Of a stretch of DNA of 64,000 nt, positions 52,306 to 60,911 are shown one piece after another (position 1 is the first letter of the stretch; each line of letters begins with the position of its first letter). Source of the DNA: VXYL01 sp965208525 (GTDB taxonomy: Bacteria > Pseudomonadota > Gammaproteobacteria > Pseudomonadales > Azotimanducaceae); assembly GCA_965208525.1 (NCBI GenBank), contig OZ242340.1, positions 4,278,001 through 4,342,000 on the forward strand, written 5' to 3'. Made by a program: the position numbers and the translations under genes. The notes beneath the pieces are model-generated. The model worked only from the letters and a program-made list of their open reading frames with translations, was not told the origin of the DNA and searched no databases.

Positions 52306-53685
52306 ATGTGGACTCGCGCCGCAACCGTCGCCGAGCTGCGCGCCCTTACGCGCGTGGTGTGGCCCATCGTCGTCACCCAGCTCTCGCAGATGGGGATGGG
52401 CGTGGCGGACACCATGATGGCGGGTCGGGTGAGTGCGGCGGACCTTGCCGGCGTGACGCTCGGCGGCAATCTCTACTGGCCGTCGATGCTGCTGTTGTCC
52501 GGCATCGTCATGTCCATCACGCCGTCGGTGTCGCAGTTGCATGGCGGCGGTCGCACGGGGGAATCCGGCGAGGTGGTGCGACAGGCGCTCTGGATTGCGC
52601 TCGTTGGTGGCGCCGTCACCACCTGGCTGCTGCACAACGCCGAGCCGGTGTACCACCTGATCGGCGTCGATCCGGTGGCTATCCCCATCGCTGCCGCCTA
52701 TCTGGCAGCGCTGAGCACGGGGCTCTTGCCGCTGCTCGGCTACATGGCCTTGCGCAACCTCTGCGACGGACTCTCGTGGACGCTGCCGGCCATGTGCATC
52801 GGCCTTTCCGGGCTCGTGCTCAAGGTGCCGCTCAATGCACTGTTCATCTACGGCAACGAATCTCTCGGCATCGAGCCGATGGGCGGCGTCGGCTGCGGTT
52901 GGGCCACGGCGCTGGTGATGTTCTATCAGCTTGCCGCCATGACGACGGTGGTGGCCTTCTCCCGGGTGCGGATGGCGCGGCTGTTCGCCCGCTTCTCTTG
53001 GCCGGACCGGCGCGAGATCCTGAGGCTCGTGCGCCTCGGCGTTCCCATCGGCATCACCATGTTCGTGGAGGTGGGGTTCTTTTCGGTGGTGGGACTGTCC
53101 ATCGGTGCCTTGGGCGTGGTGCAGGTGGCTTCGCACCAGATCGCCTTCAACGTCGCTGGCATCGCCTTCATGGTGCCGCTGGCCTTGGGTGTCGGCGCCA
53201 CCATCCGGGTGGGGACGAACATCGGCGCCGGGCAGATCGACGGTGCCCGCCTGGCCGGGGCCGTGGCGATGGGCGTGGTGGGGGCGTGGTCGCTCGTGTC
53301 CGCAGCGTTGATTCTCTCGCTGCGGCAGGATGTTTCGGAGCTCTTCAGCAGCGATCCGGCGGTGATTCAGGTGGCGTCGGCGCTGATGGTGCTCGGTGCG
53401 CTGTTCCAGTTCTTCGACGGCGCGCAGGTGGGGGCCATCGGCACCCTCAGGGGCTACAAGGACACCCGCGCCCCGGCGGCCATCGGCGTGGTGGCGTATT
53501 GGTGCATCGGCCTGCCCGTCGGCGCAGCACTTTGCTATGGCATGGGCTCGCTGCCGGAGCTGGGCGTTTCGGGCTATTGGTGGGGCGTGGTGATCGGCCT
53601 TGGCATCGCCGCGACGTTGCTCCTCATCCGGCTCTACCGGCTTTCGGCAGACTCGGACCGCATCGCGGCATTCAGCACGCGCTGA
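52306..53685 (+). CDS. MATE family multidrug efflux transporter
   Basis: A 459-residue membrane protein with about 12 helices, NorM-like. It starts ELRALTRVVWPIVVTQLSQM, GVADTMMAGRVSAADLAGVT, and shows the internal repeat at GVPIGITMFVEVGFFSVVGL and ASHQIAFNVAGIAFMVPLAL, GVGATIRVGTNIGAG. Exports cationic drugs using Na+ or H+. ATG 52306 taken, GTG 52303 equally possible. Divergent from rubrerythrin. Confidence 0.92.
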   Translation: MWTRAATVAELRALTRVVWPIVVTQLSQMGMGVADTMMAGRVSAADLAGVTLGGNLYWPSMLLLSGIVMSITPSVSQLHGGGRTGESGEVVRQALWIALVGGAVTTWLLHNAEPVYHLIGVDPVAIPIAAAYLAALSTGLLPLLGYMALRNLCDGLSWTLPAMCIGLSGLVLKVPLNALFIYGNESLGIEPMGGVGCGWATALVMFYQLAAMTTVVAFSRVRMARLFARFSWPDRREILRLVRLGVPIGITMFVEVGFFSVVGLSIGALGVVQVASHQIAFNVAGIAFMVPLALGVGATIRVGTNIGAGQIDGARLAGAVAMGVVGAWSLVSAALILSLRQDVSELFSSDPAVIQVASALMVLGALFQFFDGAQVGAIGTLRGYKDTRAPAAIGVVAYWCIGLPVGAALCYGMGSLPELGVSGYWWGVVIGLGIAATLLLIRLYRLSADSDRIAAFSTR

Positions 53686-53720
53686 CGGCACGCGACCCTT
53701 CCTGCGAGCGCCGGCAAAGA

Positions 53721-54632
53721 GTGGAGCCTTGGATCGCCATCACGCTTGTTGCGGCGTTCTTGCAGAACGCTCGCACGGCGTTGCAAAAAAAGCTCGTCGG
53801 CCGGCTCGACGCCACCGAGGCGAGCTATGTGCGGTTCTGCTATGCGTGGCCCTTCGCGCTTGTGTACGTGGCCCTGTTGGCGGCGGGTGGCGCCGAGGTG
53901 CCTGTGCCCACGGCTCGCTTCCTCGCGTTCGTGAGTGCGGGTGCCGTGCTCCAAATCCTCGGCACGGTGGCGCTGATCGCCTCGTTCGCGCATCGCAATT
54001 TCGCGGTCGGCTCCGCCTACTCCAAGACCGAGACGGTGCAGACGGCGCTGTTCGGCTTGGTGCTGCTCGGCGATGTCGTGCCGCTTGGCGCCACGCTTGG
54101 CATTGGCGTCAGTCTGGTCGGCGTGCTGCTGCTTTCGCCGCGGGCGCCGAAGGTTGGCGGCCAAGCGCGGCAATGGATCGGCACCGGGGGCTGGCTCGGC
54201 ATGGGAGCCGGGGCGGGCTTTGCGAGTTCGGCGGTGTGCTATCGCGGCGCTTCGCTCGCCTTGCATGGCGAGGCACATGTCACCGCCGCCGTGACGCTGC
54301 TAGTGGCCACGGTCATTCAGACGCTGGTGATGGGCCTGTGGCTAGCGCGTCCCGGGGGCGAGCCCGGTGCATTGGCCCGAGTCGGCTCCGCTTGGCGCGT
54401 CGGGATCTGGGTGGGGCTGGCTGGCATGGCGGCCTCCGCCGGTTGGTTCACCGCCATGACCCTTCAAAGCGCCGCGCTGGTGCGGGCGCTCGGTCAGGTG
54501 GAACTGCTATTCGCCTTCGTCGTCGCGACGGCGATCTTCCGAGAACGCGTCCGGCTGATGGAAGTGGCCGGTTCCGTCTTGATCGTCGGCGGAATCGGCT
54601 TGCTGGTGCATCCAGCGTTGCAAAGCCCCTGA
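53721..54632 (+). CDS. EamA/DMT superfamily transporter
   Basis: A 303-residue ten-helix membrane protein of the drug/metabolite transporter type. It begins WIAITLVAAFLQNARTALQK, with two EamA repeats (to about residue 145, LGIGVSLVGVLLLSPRAP, and to the end, LMEVAGSVLIVGGIGLLVHP). GTG 53721 is in frame with the first helix; 35 bases after the MATE gene. Substrate unknown. Confidence 0.85.
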   Translation: MEPWIAITLVAAFLQNARTALQKKLVGRLDATEASYVRFCYAWPFALVYVALLAAGGAEVPVPTARFLAFVSAGAVLQILGTVALIASFAHRNFAVGSAYSKTETVQTALFGLVLLGDVVPLGATLGIGVSLVGVLLLSPRAPKVGGQARQWIGTGGWLGMGAGAGFASSAVCYRGASLALHGEAHVTAAVTLLVATVIQTLVMGLWLARPGGEPGALARVGSAWRVGIWVGLAGMAASAGWFTAMTLQSAALVRALGQVELLFAFVVATAIFRERVRLMEVAGSVLIVGGIGLLVHPALQSP

Positions 54633-54651
54633 GTGCGACGGTTGCGGGGCG

Positions 54652-55116
54652 CTAAACCAATTGCTGCGACCGTACCGCGAACGGCTCCGTGGTGTAGGAC
54701 TGGAACAGGATCCGGCCGTCGAACGCCAGAAGCTGACGCAGCCGTTGCCGGTAGCCGGGGCGCTCGATCATCTCCTCGGCGGCAGCCTTCGAGATCCAGG
54801 CCGCATCGATTGTCTCGTCGCTCGCCACGGCCTCTCCCGACCGCCAGGAACCGAGGAAGTCGAAGATTACCCGGCTGCCGCTCAGGTTCGAGTAGACGCC
54901 CACCAGCCGCTCTACGTCCGCCACGACGCCGGCCTCCTCCAGCACCTCACGCACCACGCCGTCGAGCACCGACTCGCCCTCTTCGATCTGACCGCCGGGA
55001 AATTCCCAGCCTCGGCGCGGTGTGCGTACAAGCAGCACCTGGTCTCCCCGCTGCACGAGCATGCCGGCGGCAACGATATGCCTAGGATGAGTTGGCGGGG
55101 GCATGGGGTGGACCAT
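54652..55116 (-). CDS. Nudix hydrolase
   Basis: A 154-residue Nudix enzyme cleaving nucleoside diphosphate-linked compounds. The box is GGQIEEGESVLDGVVREVLE followed by EAG, matching Gx5Ex7REUxEExGU exactly. The start may be ATG 55116 or 55104 (MPPPTHPRHIVAAGML); a longer frame has no ribosome site. Convergent with the EamA gene with 19 bases between. Confidence 0.88.
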   Translation of the reverse strand: MVHPMPPPTHPRHIVAAGMLVQRGDQVLLVRTPRRGWEFPGGQIEEGESVLDGVVREVLEEAGVVADVERLVGVYSNLSGSRVIFDFLGSWRSGEAVASDETIDAAWISKAAAEEMIERPGYRQRLRQLLAFDGRILFQSYTTEPFAVRSQQLV

Positions 55117-55308
55117 AGCAGGGACTCGCAGCAACGACAGGCCGGCGGTCTCGTGGAGCACCGGTATCCAGCGTGATCATGCCTCCGGGGCAGGAACCGG
55201 CTCGCATGATGAAGCCCCAGGGATTCACCAACGAGATGCCGGTGACTTCGAAGTCGTTGACGTCGCGCGTCGCCACGCTCATCGTGGGCAGAAGCACATG
55301 GGGCTTCT

Positions 55309-55836
55309 ATGAACACAGTCATCCTCGCATACGAGGGCTGCATCCTCTTCGAGGTCCTTCAGGCTGCCGCAAAGGTCCACGAACGCTTGCCTGTCCGTGT
55401 CGCCACGCCCGACGGCACAACCGTTACAGATCGCAGCGGGATCCGCGTTCTCGCCGACCACAGCTACGACGCGACGGCGATCGCGGACATCGGATGCCTC
55501 CTGATCCCTGGGGGAAACCCGGACAGCATCGCTAGCGACACCGGCGCGACGCAGATCGTGAGAGATGTAGTAGCGAATGGTGGCGTTGTGGCTGGAATCT
55601 GCGCGGGTGTCGCCGTGCTGGGGCTCGCGGGGGTGTTGCAGGGTCGCCGTGTGGCGCACAACTACACCGCTGTGGACGTGCCATCTGAAGTGCGCCGTCA
55701 CACCGATCCGCTTTGGCAGGGAACGGTGTTCGAGCCATCGGGCATCGCCGTGGACGGAGCAGTGATCTCCGCACGACCCGAGCGCCACGAGGCGTTCGCG
55801 GAGGCGGTGGCCTTGGCTTGCGGAACCAAGCGCTGA
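55309..55836 (+). CDS. DJ-1/PfpI family protein
   Basis: A 175-residue class I glutamine-amidotransferase-like protein. LAYEGCILFEVLQAAAKVHE has the conserved acidic Glu, GCLLIPGGNPDSIASDTGAT and the nucleophile elbow VVAGICAGVAVLGLAGVLQG with the Cys. Members act as chaperones, amidases or deglycases; which one is open. ATG 55309. Confidence 0.83.
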   Translation: MNTVILAYEGCILFEVLQAAAKVHERLPVRVATPDGTTVTDRSGIRVLADHSYDATAIADIGCLLIPGGNPDSIASDTGATQIVRDVVANGGVVAGICAGVAVLGLAGVLQGRRVAHNYTAVDVPSEVRRHTDPLWQGTVFEPSGIAVDGAVISARPERHEAFAEAVALACGTKR

Positions 55837-55893
55837 GGAGCCGCAGCACACTCGCCAGAGGCTGGATCGCGCCGGCCTCCTTTTGCAGAGGCC

Positions 55894-56355
55894 TTAGCCA
55901 GAGTTAAGCGCTTTCCTGTATGCCGCGACGTGGCTTGCGATCTCTTCGTCGTGCAGGGCGAGGATGTGCGCTGCGAGGAGCGCGGCGTTCTTTGGACCGT
56001 GCGCGCCAAGCGGAACGCCGCCGACCGGGATGCCGCTCGGGAGTTGCACGATCGACAGCAGTGCGTCGATTCCTTGGAGCGGACCCACGGGCACGGGGAT
56101 GCCCAGAACGGGTCGCAGCGTTTTGGCCGCGACCACGCCCGGAAGGGCGGCGCTGAATCCCGCCGCCGTCAAGTAGATCTGAACGCCCTGCTCGTCCGCC
56201 TCCTCGATGTAGGCGAAGAGGCGGTCCGTATTTCGATGCGCAGACAACACCTTGAATTCAAACGGGATGGCAAAGTCGCGGAGAATCGAAAACGCCGGTT
56301 CAAGGAACTCCTCGTCGTTCTTGCTTCCGGCAATGACGCTGACAAGCGGTGGCAC
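55894..56355 (-). CDS. PurE-like AIR carboxylase family protein, variant active site
   Basis: A 153-residue protein of the AIR carboxylase (PurE) family. It has VSVIAGSKNDEEFLEPAFSI, FKVLSAHRNTDRLFAYIEEA, AKTLRPVLGIPVPVG, GIDALLSIVQLPSGIPVGGV and NAALLAAHILAL. The loop normally GGAAHLPG reads GFSAALPG, losing the His that takes part in carboxylase or mutase chemistry. It may be a diverged paralogue or a PurE with altered chemistry; no purK lies next to it. Confidence 0.8.
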   Translation of the reverse strand: MPPLVSVIAGSKNDEEFLEPAFSILRDFAIPFEFKVLSAHRNTDRLFAYIEEADEQGVQIYLTAAGFSAALPGVVAAKTLRPVLGIPVPVGPLQGIDALLSIVQLPSGIPVGGVPLGAHGPKNAALLAAHILALHDEEIASHVAAYRKALNSG

Positions 56356-56434
56356 GGGGCGCTAACTCCTTAAGCGGAAATCGGGCGAGCATGGTATGCG
56401 ACTTACCCCGATTTCGGTGCCTCGGCGCCGCGCC

Positions 56435-56791
56435 TCACGTTTCGGCAAGATGCTCGAAGAACTCAACCTTGTGGCCGACCGGGTCGAACAGAATCGCATT
56501 GCGGTGACCGTAGAGCTCATCGGTTGGACCGCGCCAGAAGGTGACCCCCCGCCGAACGAGGCGTGCATGGGTCTCGTCGACATTGGCCACCTCGAACAAG
56601 AGATCGACGCGGCTCGGTTCGCTGACGGGCGGACCGCTCTCCAGGCAAAGCCGGCAGTCGCCTTCACCGCGCAAGACCGCGATCTGCCCGGCGGTTTGTT
56701 TTTCAAGGCACAGACCAACCACCTCGACGTACCAGTCACGGACCCGAGGGATGTCGCCAACCTGCAATGTCACGTACGCGAAGGACGCCAT
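56435..56791 (-). CDS. VOC family (glyoxalase-like) protein
   Basis: A 118-residue single VOC fold. FAYVTLQVGDIPRVRDWYVE opens it, LLFEVANVDETHARLVRRGV starts the second beta-alpha-beta unit, and GHRNAILFDPVGHKVEFFEH provides the closing metal-ligand Glu. Function within the large glyoxalase/dioxygenase superfamily not predictable. Confidence 0.85.
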   Translation of the reverse strand: MASFAYVTLQVGDIPRVRDWYVEVVGLCLEKQTAGQIAVLRGEGDCRLCLESGPPVSEPSRVDLLFEVANVDETHARLVRRGVTFWRGPTDELYGHRNAILFDPVGHKVEFFEHLAET

Positions 56792-56821
56792 GCAATCTCC
56801 AAGGTTCCCGAACGGTGGAGC

Positions 56822-57655
56822 CTACGTTGCGGGCACGTCGGCAATGCGCCGGCGCGAACTGCTGGCCGTCGCGTAGATCAGGGGCAGTTCCCGTTCGTTG
56901 TCCAGCACGTCGCCGATCTTCAGCGAGTTGAAGTAGGTCTCGGAAAGCACGTTGCGCTTGCCGTTGAAGCGGGCGCCCTCGGGCATGTAGGCGCAGGTCA
57001 TTGCGCGCCGGTAGCCGAGCGTCATGTTGGGGCCAGCGCCGTGAGCGATCATGCCGTCGATGTAGATGGCATCGCCCGCGGCGGCTGGGACGGCAACGGG
57101 TTCGATGGAGGCGAGCTCCGGATAGCGTGCCGCCAGTTCGCCCATGTTCTCGCCGATGGGCGCTTGCCGGTAGTCCGTGAAGCCCTGCGAACCCGGCAGG
57201 AAGTAGAGGCAGCCGTTTTGGAGGGTTGCGTCATCCAGCGCCACCCAGATGGAGATGGCGTTGCGGCTGTCGAAGGACCAGAAGGGTACGTCGCGGTGAA
57301 ACGCCGTGGCGTTCGCCAGTGGTTCCTTGATCAGCGCTTGGTCGTGCCAGATGTGGATGCCGTCGATACCGGCGAGTGATGCGGCCAAACGGCCGAGGTT
57401 CGCGTCGTGCATCAAGTCGCGCACCGCCGCGGAGGATCGCGACAGCAGCATCATCTGCAGGAAGACGTTGGCATAGGCCGACTCTCGATGCCCCGCGGGG
57501 GTTCCATCCAGCGTCTGCCCACGCCGATCCGCGGTGGCGCCGTCAACGGCATCTCGCCAGCGCTCAAGTTCGCCTTCGTCCAGGAACGCCGGCACGTGGA
57601 GGAAGCCCTCGCTCCGGTAACGCTCGATCTCCTGTTCGCTGAATCCGGCTCGCAT
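56822..57655 (-). CDS. phytanoyl-CoA dioxygenase family protein
   Basis: A 277-residue Fe(II)/2-oxoglutarate oxygenase. It begins MRAGFSEQEIERYRSEGFLH, the iron ligands His and Asp are in NATAFHRDVPFWSF and the distal His in IYIDGMIAHGAGPNMTLGYR; the following Arg pair can bind 2-oxoglutarate. ATG 57655 gives the canonical start. The last residues (ATASSSRRRIADVPAT) come from a GCCAGCAGTTCGCGC repeat segment that supplies the stop. Substrate unknown. Confidence 0.87.
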   Translation of the reverse strand: MRAGFSEQEIERYRSEGFLHVPAFLDEGELERWRDAVDGATADRRGQTLDGTPAGHRESAYANVFLQMMLLSRSSAAVRDLMHDANLGRLAASLAGIDGIHIWHDQALIKEPLANATAFHRDVPFWSFDSRNAISIWVALDDATLQNGCLYFLPGSQGFTDYRQAPIGENMGELAARYPELASIEPVAVPAAAGDAIYIDGMIAHGAGPNMTLGYRRAMTCAYMPEGARFNGKRNVLSETYFNSLKIGDVLDNERELPLIYATASSSRRRIADVPAT

Positions 57656-57823
57656 CCGGCGATTATCGGCGTGTCTTGGGGCGTTTTCCAGAACGTACAA
57701 ATCAGCGATTGCATCGGCGGCTTGTACACACAGTGGGCGCCAAGAACGACCCCGAGCCCGCGCGGATCGGCGGTCTTTCCGTCTCTCGCGCATGCGTGAG
57801 AGGCTTGCCAATGAATTGAGTGC

Positions 57824-58186
57824 ATGCGAGGGAAGCGATTGAAGGCAACGAACATCACGCGCGTAATCGGTGTCACTGACATGACACGGACCGTCGAGTT
57901 CTACCGGCAGGCCTTGGGCTTGGAAGTGCTGCGCACGACACCGTATTGGACCGACCTCACCTGTGGGGATGGGAATCTAGCCTTGCAGAGCCACCGGCCA
58001 GATCCCGAGAAGGCCGTCCACACGATGGTGATCTTCACCGTGGCCGACCTCGACATTGCGATAAACGACGTGGAGGCGGCCGGGGGCGCATTGCAAAGCC
58101 GCCACGACAACGAGCACGCCCCGGTGCTCATCGCGCACGTGCTCGACACAGAGAACAACGTGATTCAGCTCGCCCAGCCGAAGTAG
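57824..58186 (+). CDS. VOC family protein
   Basis: A 120-residue glyoxalase-fold protein: ITRVIGVTDMTRTVEFYRQA, LGLEVLRTTPYWTDLTCGDG, MVIFTVADLDIAINDVEAAG and LIAHVLDTENNVIQLAQPK. It lacks one of the usual His ligands at the start, so metal binding is unsure. It precedes a TauD-like gene by 54 bases. Confidence 0.82.
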   Translation: MRGKRLKATNITRVIGVTDMTRTVEFYRQALGLEVLRTTPYWTDLTCGDGNLALQSHRPDPEKAVHTMVIFTVADLDIAINDVEAAGGALQSRHDNEHAPVLIAHVLDTENNVIQLAQPK

Positions 58187-58240
58187 TGGGGGGGCTGGGT
58201 GTAACATGCCGAGCGGTTTGAAGAACGGTGAGGGGCGGCC

Positions 58241-59149
58241 ATGGCGGAGGCGGTGAAGATTGAGGCCAACGTTGCCGACTGGGAGGTGTCTCGCCTAGCA
58301 ACTTCGCTTGGGGCAGAGGTGCGTGGGGTCGATCTCGGCCAAGCGCAAGGCCGGCAAATCGATGCGATCCGCGAACTGTTGCTCGAACACCTCGTGCTGT
58401 TCTTCCCGGAGCAGCATCTCTCCGTGGAAGATCATGTCGCCTTTGGCCGCCATTTCGGCGTGCTGGAAGGGCACCCGAACCTAAAGAACCCCTTCACCGA
58501 CCACCCGGAACTCTTCGAGCTCGCCGCGAGCAAGGGCGGGGTGGCCGATGAATGGCACACAGACATTACGTTTCAGGACGAACCGGCGCTGATGTCGGTG
58601 TTGCACATGCTGCGCTGTCCGCCGACCGGCGGCGACACCATGTGGAGCAGCCTCTACGCGGCGTACGAGGGGCTCTCCGAGCCGATGCGGGAACTGTGTG
58701 AGGGACTGACGGCGCTGCACGACGCCCACCCGCACGACCGCGCCGACAAGATGGCAATTCACCCGGTCGTGCGGGTTCATCCCGAGACTGGCCGGCGGGC
58801 GCTGTACGTCAGCGAGCATTTCACCCGCCGCATCGTCGAGATGAATGCCGGCGAGTCGGAGGCGCTGCTCGGCTACCTCACGCGCTGGGTAACGAGCCCC
58901 CGCTTCACGGTTCGGTACCGCTGGAGCGAAGGCACCGTCGCTATGTGGGACAACCGCTGCACGCAACATTTCGTGCTCAATGACTTCGAGGGGGAACGCA
59001 TCATCCAGCGCGTCACGGTGATGGGCGACAAGCCGGTCGGTGTGGCCGCGCCGCGATGGGCGCCTCATGTCCGCAAGGGCCGTGCGTCGGCCATGAGCCG
59101 CCACGACCGCCAGCTTCATCGGTTCCTTTCCAAGGCGCACGAAGCCTGA
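58241..59149 (+). CDS. TauD/TfdA family 2-oxoglutarate dioxygenase
   Basis: A 302-residue Fe(II)/2OG dioxygenase. TSLGAEVRGVDLGQAQG is the typical opening, His-x-Asp is in DEWHTDITFQDEPALMSV, the distal His in WDNRCTQHFVLNDF and the 2OG Arg in ERIIQRVTVMGDKP. Such enzymes release sulfite from taurine or cleave aryloxy or alkyl sulfonates and esters. Eight bases before the CoA-transferase gene, so co-transcribed. Confidence 0.92.
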   Translation: MAEAVKIEANVADWEVSRLATSLGAEVRGVDLGQAQGRQIDAIRELLLEHLVLFFPEQHLSVEDHVAFGRHFGVLEGHPNLKNPFTDHPELFELAASKGGVADEWHTDITFQDEPALMSVLHMLRCPPTGGDTMWSSLYAAYEGLSEPMRELCEGLTALHDAHPHDRADKMAIHPVVRVHPETGRRALYVSEHFTRRIVEMNAGESEALLGYLTRWVTSPRFTVRYRWSEGTVAMWDNRCTQHFVLNDFEGERIIQRVTVMGDKPVGVAAPRWAPHVRKGRASAMSRHDRQLHRFLSKAHEA

Positions 59150-59156
59150 ACTGCGG

Positions 59157-60338
59157 ATGGGTCCCCTCGCCGGCATTCGGGTACTCGAGGCCGCATTCCT
59201 GATCCAGGGGCCGCAAGCGGCCGCGCTGCTGCGGGACATGGGCGCTGACGTCATCAAGATCGAACTGCCGGGCATCGGCGATCCGTGCCGCTACATCCCG
59301 TTGTCCGCAGACGACGATCGCAGCGCCACGTTCGTGGCCTGCAACCGCGGCAAGCGCAGCCTCGCACTGGACCTCCGGCAGGAGAGAGGCGCAGATGCGT
59401 TCCGTCGCCTGGTCGTGGATGCCGACATCGTCATCAGCAACTTCACGCCCGGAACGCTCGATGGCTGGGGGCTTGGCTACGACGACCTCGCGGCCATCAA
59501 TCCGCGCATCATCTGGGCTGCGGGGAGCACGTTCGGGCCCGTTGGCCCCGATGCGGACCGGGGCGGGGCCGACCTCGCGGGACAGGCGGCCGGGGGTCTC
59601 ATCAGCACCACCGGTCGCGACGGCGACCTGCCGACACCGGTGGGTGCCTTCATCGCCGACCACATCGGCTCGCTCAACATGGTGGCCGGGGTCCTTGCGG
59701 CACTGCACGAACGCGAACGCTCGGGCAAGGGACAGCGCGTCGAAGTCTCGCTGCTCGGTGGCCAAATCTGGGCCCAGGCCACTGAATACACGCACTATTT
59801 TCTCTCCGGCAAGCAGCCGGGCCGCGCCAACCTCGGCCATCCCATCATTCACGGCATCTATGGCCTGTTCGAGACCAGCGACGGCTGGATCGGCATCGTC
59901 GGCGTACCGCCCGAAGCGCGCGACGCGTTCTTCCTAGCGGTAGATTGCCCCGAATTGGCCATTGACGAGCGCCTCCAGAGCTTTCGCCCGCCACCGCCCG
60001 AAGTGCTCGCCGAGGCCAAGGCGCAACTGCGCACGGCCTTTCGGAAACGCACGACCACCGAGTGGAGCGTGGTCCTCAGGGAAGCCGGCGTGCGCTACGG
60101 CGAGGTTCGCGACTACCACGCCGCCGCGGCTGACCCCGGCATTTGGGAAAACGGCTACCTCGCCGAGGCGACGGGCGACGACGGCACGCCCCGCAAGGTC
60201 GTCGGCAACCCCATCCGCATGGGACGCACACCGCTCCAGCCCGGCGCCGTCGCGCCAGAGATTGGCGAGCACTCGGAGGAAGTGCTGCGCGAGGCGGGGT
60301 TCTCGGAGGAGGAAATAGGGCAAATCCTCGGCACTTGA
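59157..60338 (+). CDS. CaiB/BaiF family CoA-transferase
   Basis: A 393-residue class III CoA-transferase, second in the window. PLAGIRVLEAAFLIQGPQAA, DMGADVIKIELPGIGDPCRY, SLALDLRQERGADAFRRLVV, ADIVISNFTPGTLDGWGLGY and the catalytic Asp region GGADLAGQAAGGLISTTGRD are visible. The VOC, TauD and CoA-transferase genes run in one direction and may degrade one compound (inference). Confidence 0.9.
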   Translation: MGPLAGIRVLEAAFLIQGPQAAALLRDMGADVIKIELPGIGDPCRYIPLSADDDRSATFVACNRGKRSLALDLRQERGADAFRRLVVDADIVISNFTPGTLDGWGLGYDDLAAINPRIIWAAGSTFGPVGPDADRGGADLAGQAAGGLISTTGRDGDLPTPVGAFIADHIGSLNMVAGVLAALHERERSGKGQRVEVSLLGGQIWAQATEYTHYFLSGKQPGRANLGHPIIHGIYGLFETSDGWIGIVGVPPEARDAFFLAVDCPELAIDERLQSFRPPPPEVLAEAKAQLRTAFRKRTTTEWSVVLREAGVRYGEVRDYHAAAADPGIWENGYLAEATGDDGTPRKVVGNPIRMGRTPLQPGAVAPEIGEHSEEVLREAGFSEEEIGQILGT

Positions 60339-60405
60339 GACGTCCGGACCGGGGAAGCTCTGATCCGCGACTCCTTGCGAGCGATCCCTCTTAGGCGCAG
60401 GTTAC

Positions 60406-60870
60406 CTAGAGTTCCGGCCCCATGCCCTTGGCGCGTAGCTCTGCCAGCGCTTCGTCGGTCTTGCGCAAATGGTCGAGGCCCATTCCGCGCAGGATGTGGT
60501 CGGGTTTGGTGTATTGGATCTTCGTGTAGGTGGTGATTTCGACGCGATTGCCCCATGGGTCGAGGAAGTCCATGAAGCGGCCGCCCAAGAACGTCACGCC
60601 GAGTTCCTCAAGCCGCTGCCGGGCGAGTTCCTTGTCGTCGACGGCGATGCCGAAGTGGCGGCGTTCGTCCGGGCCCTGACGGCGGCCCTTGGCGAAGTTG
60701 ATGAACTGGTCGCCGAAGTACACGAACGCGGCAGTGTCGCTGCGACGGGCAATCTCGAAATCCAGGAACGCGCCGTAGAAGTCGAGGGCGGCGTCGATGT
60801 CGCCAACTTCGAGCGCGATGTGGTTAATGCCCACTGCCTTGGCGCGACGCGGCGGTGGCATCTTCTCCAT
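60406..60870 (-). CDS. VOC family ring-cleavage-like protein
   Basis: A 154-residue VOC protein. AVGINHIALEVGDIDAALDF starts the fold, ERRHFGIAVDDKELARQRLE the second half and MDFLDPWGNRVEITTYTKIQ closes it with a Glu ligand. ATG 60870 follows GGAGAG. It is the last of three minus-strand genes (GST, selenoprotein, VOC). Confidence 0.84.
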   Translation of the reverse strand: MEKMPPPRRAKAVGINHIALEVGDIDAALDFYGAFLDFEIARRSDTAAFVYFGDQFINFAKGRRQGPDERRHFGIAVDDKELARQRLEELGVTFLGGRFMDFLDPWGNRVEITTYTKIQYTKPDHILRGMGLDHLRKTDEALAELRAKGMGPEL

Positions 60871-60911
60871 CAGGTCTCTCCATTTGTTTGCTTCTTCGGT
60901 GTTGACGCCCC

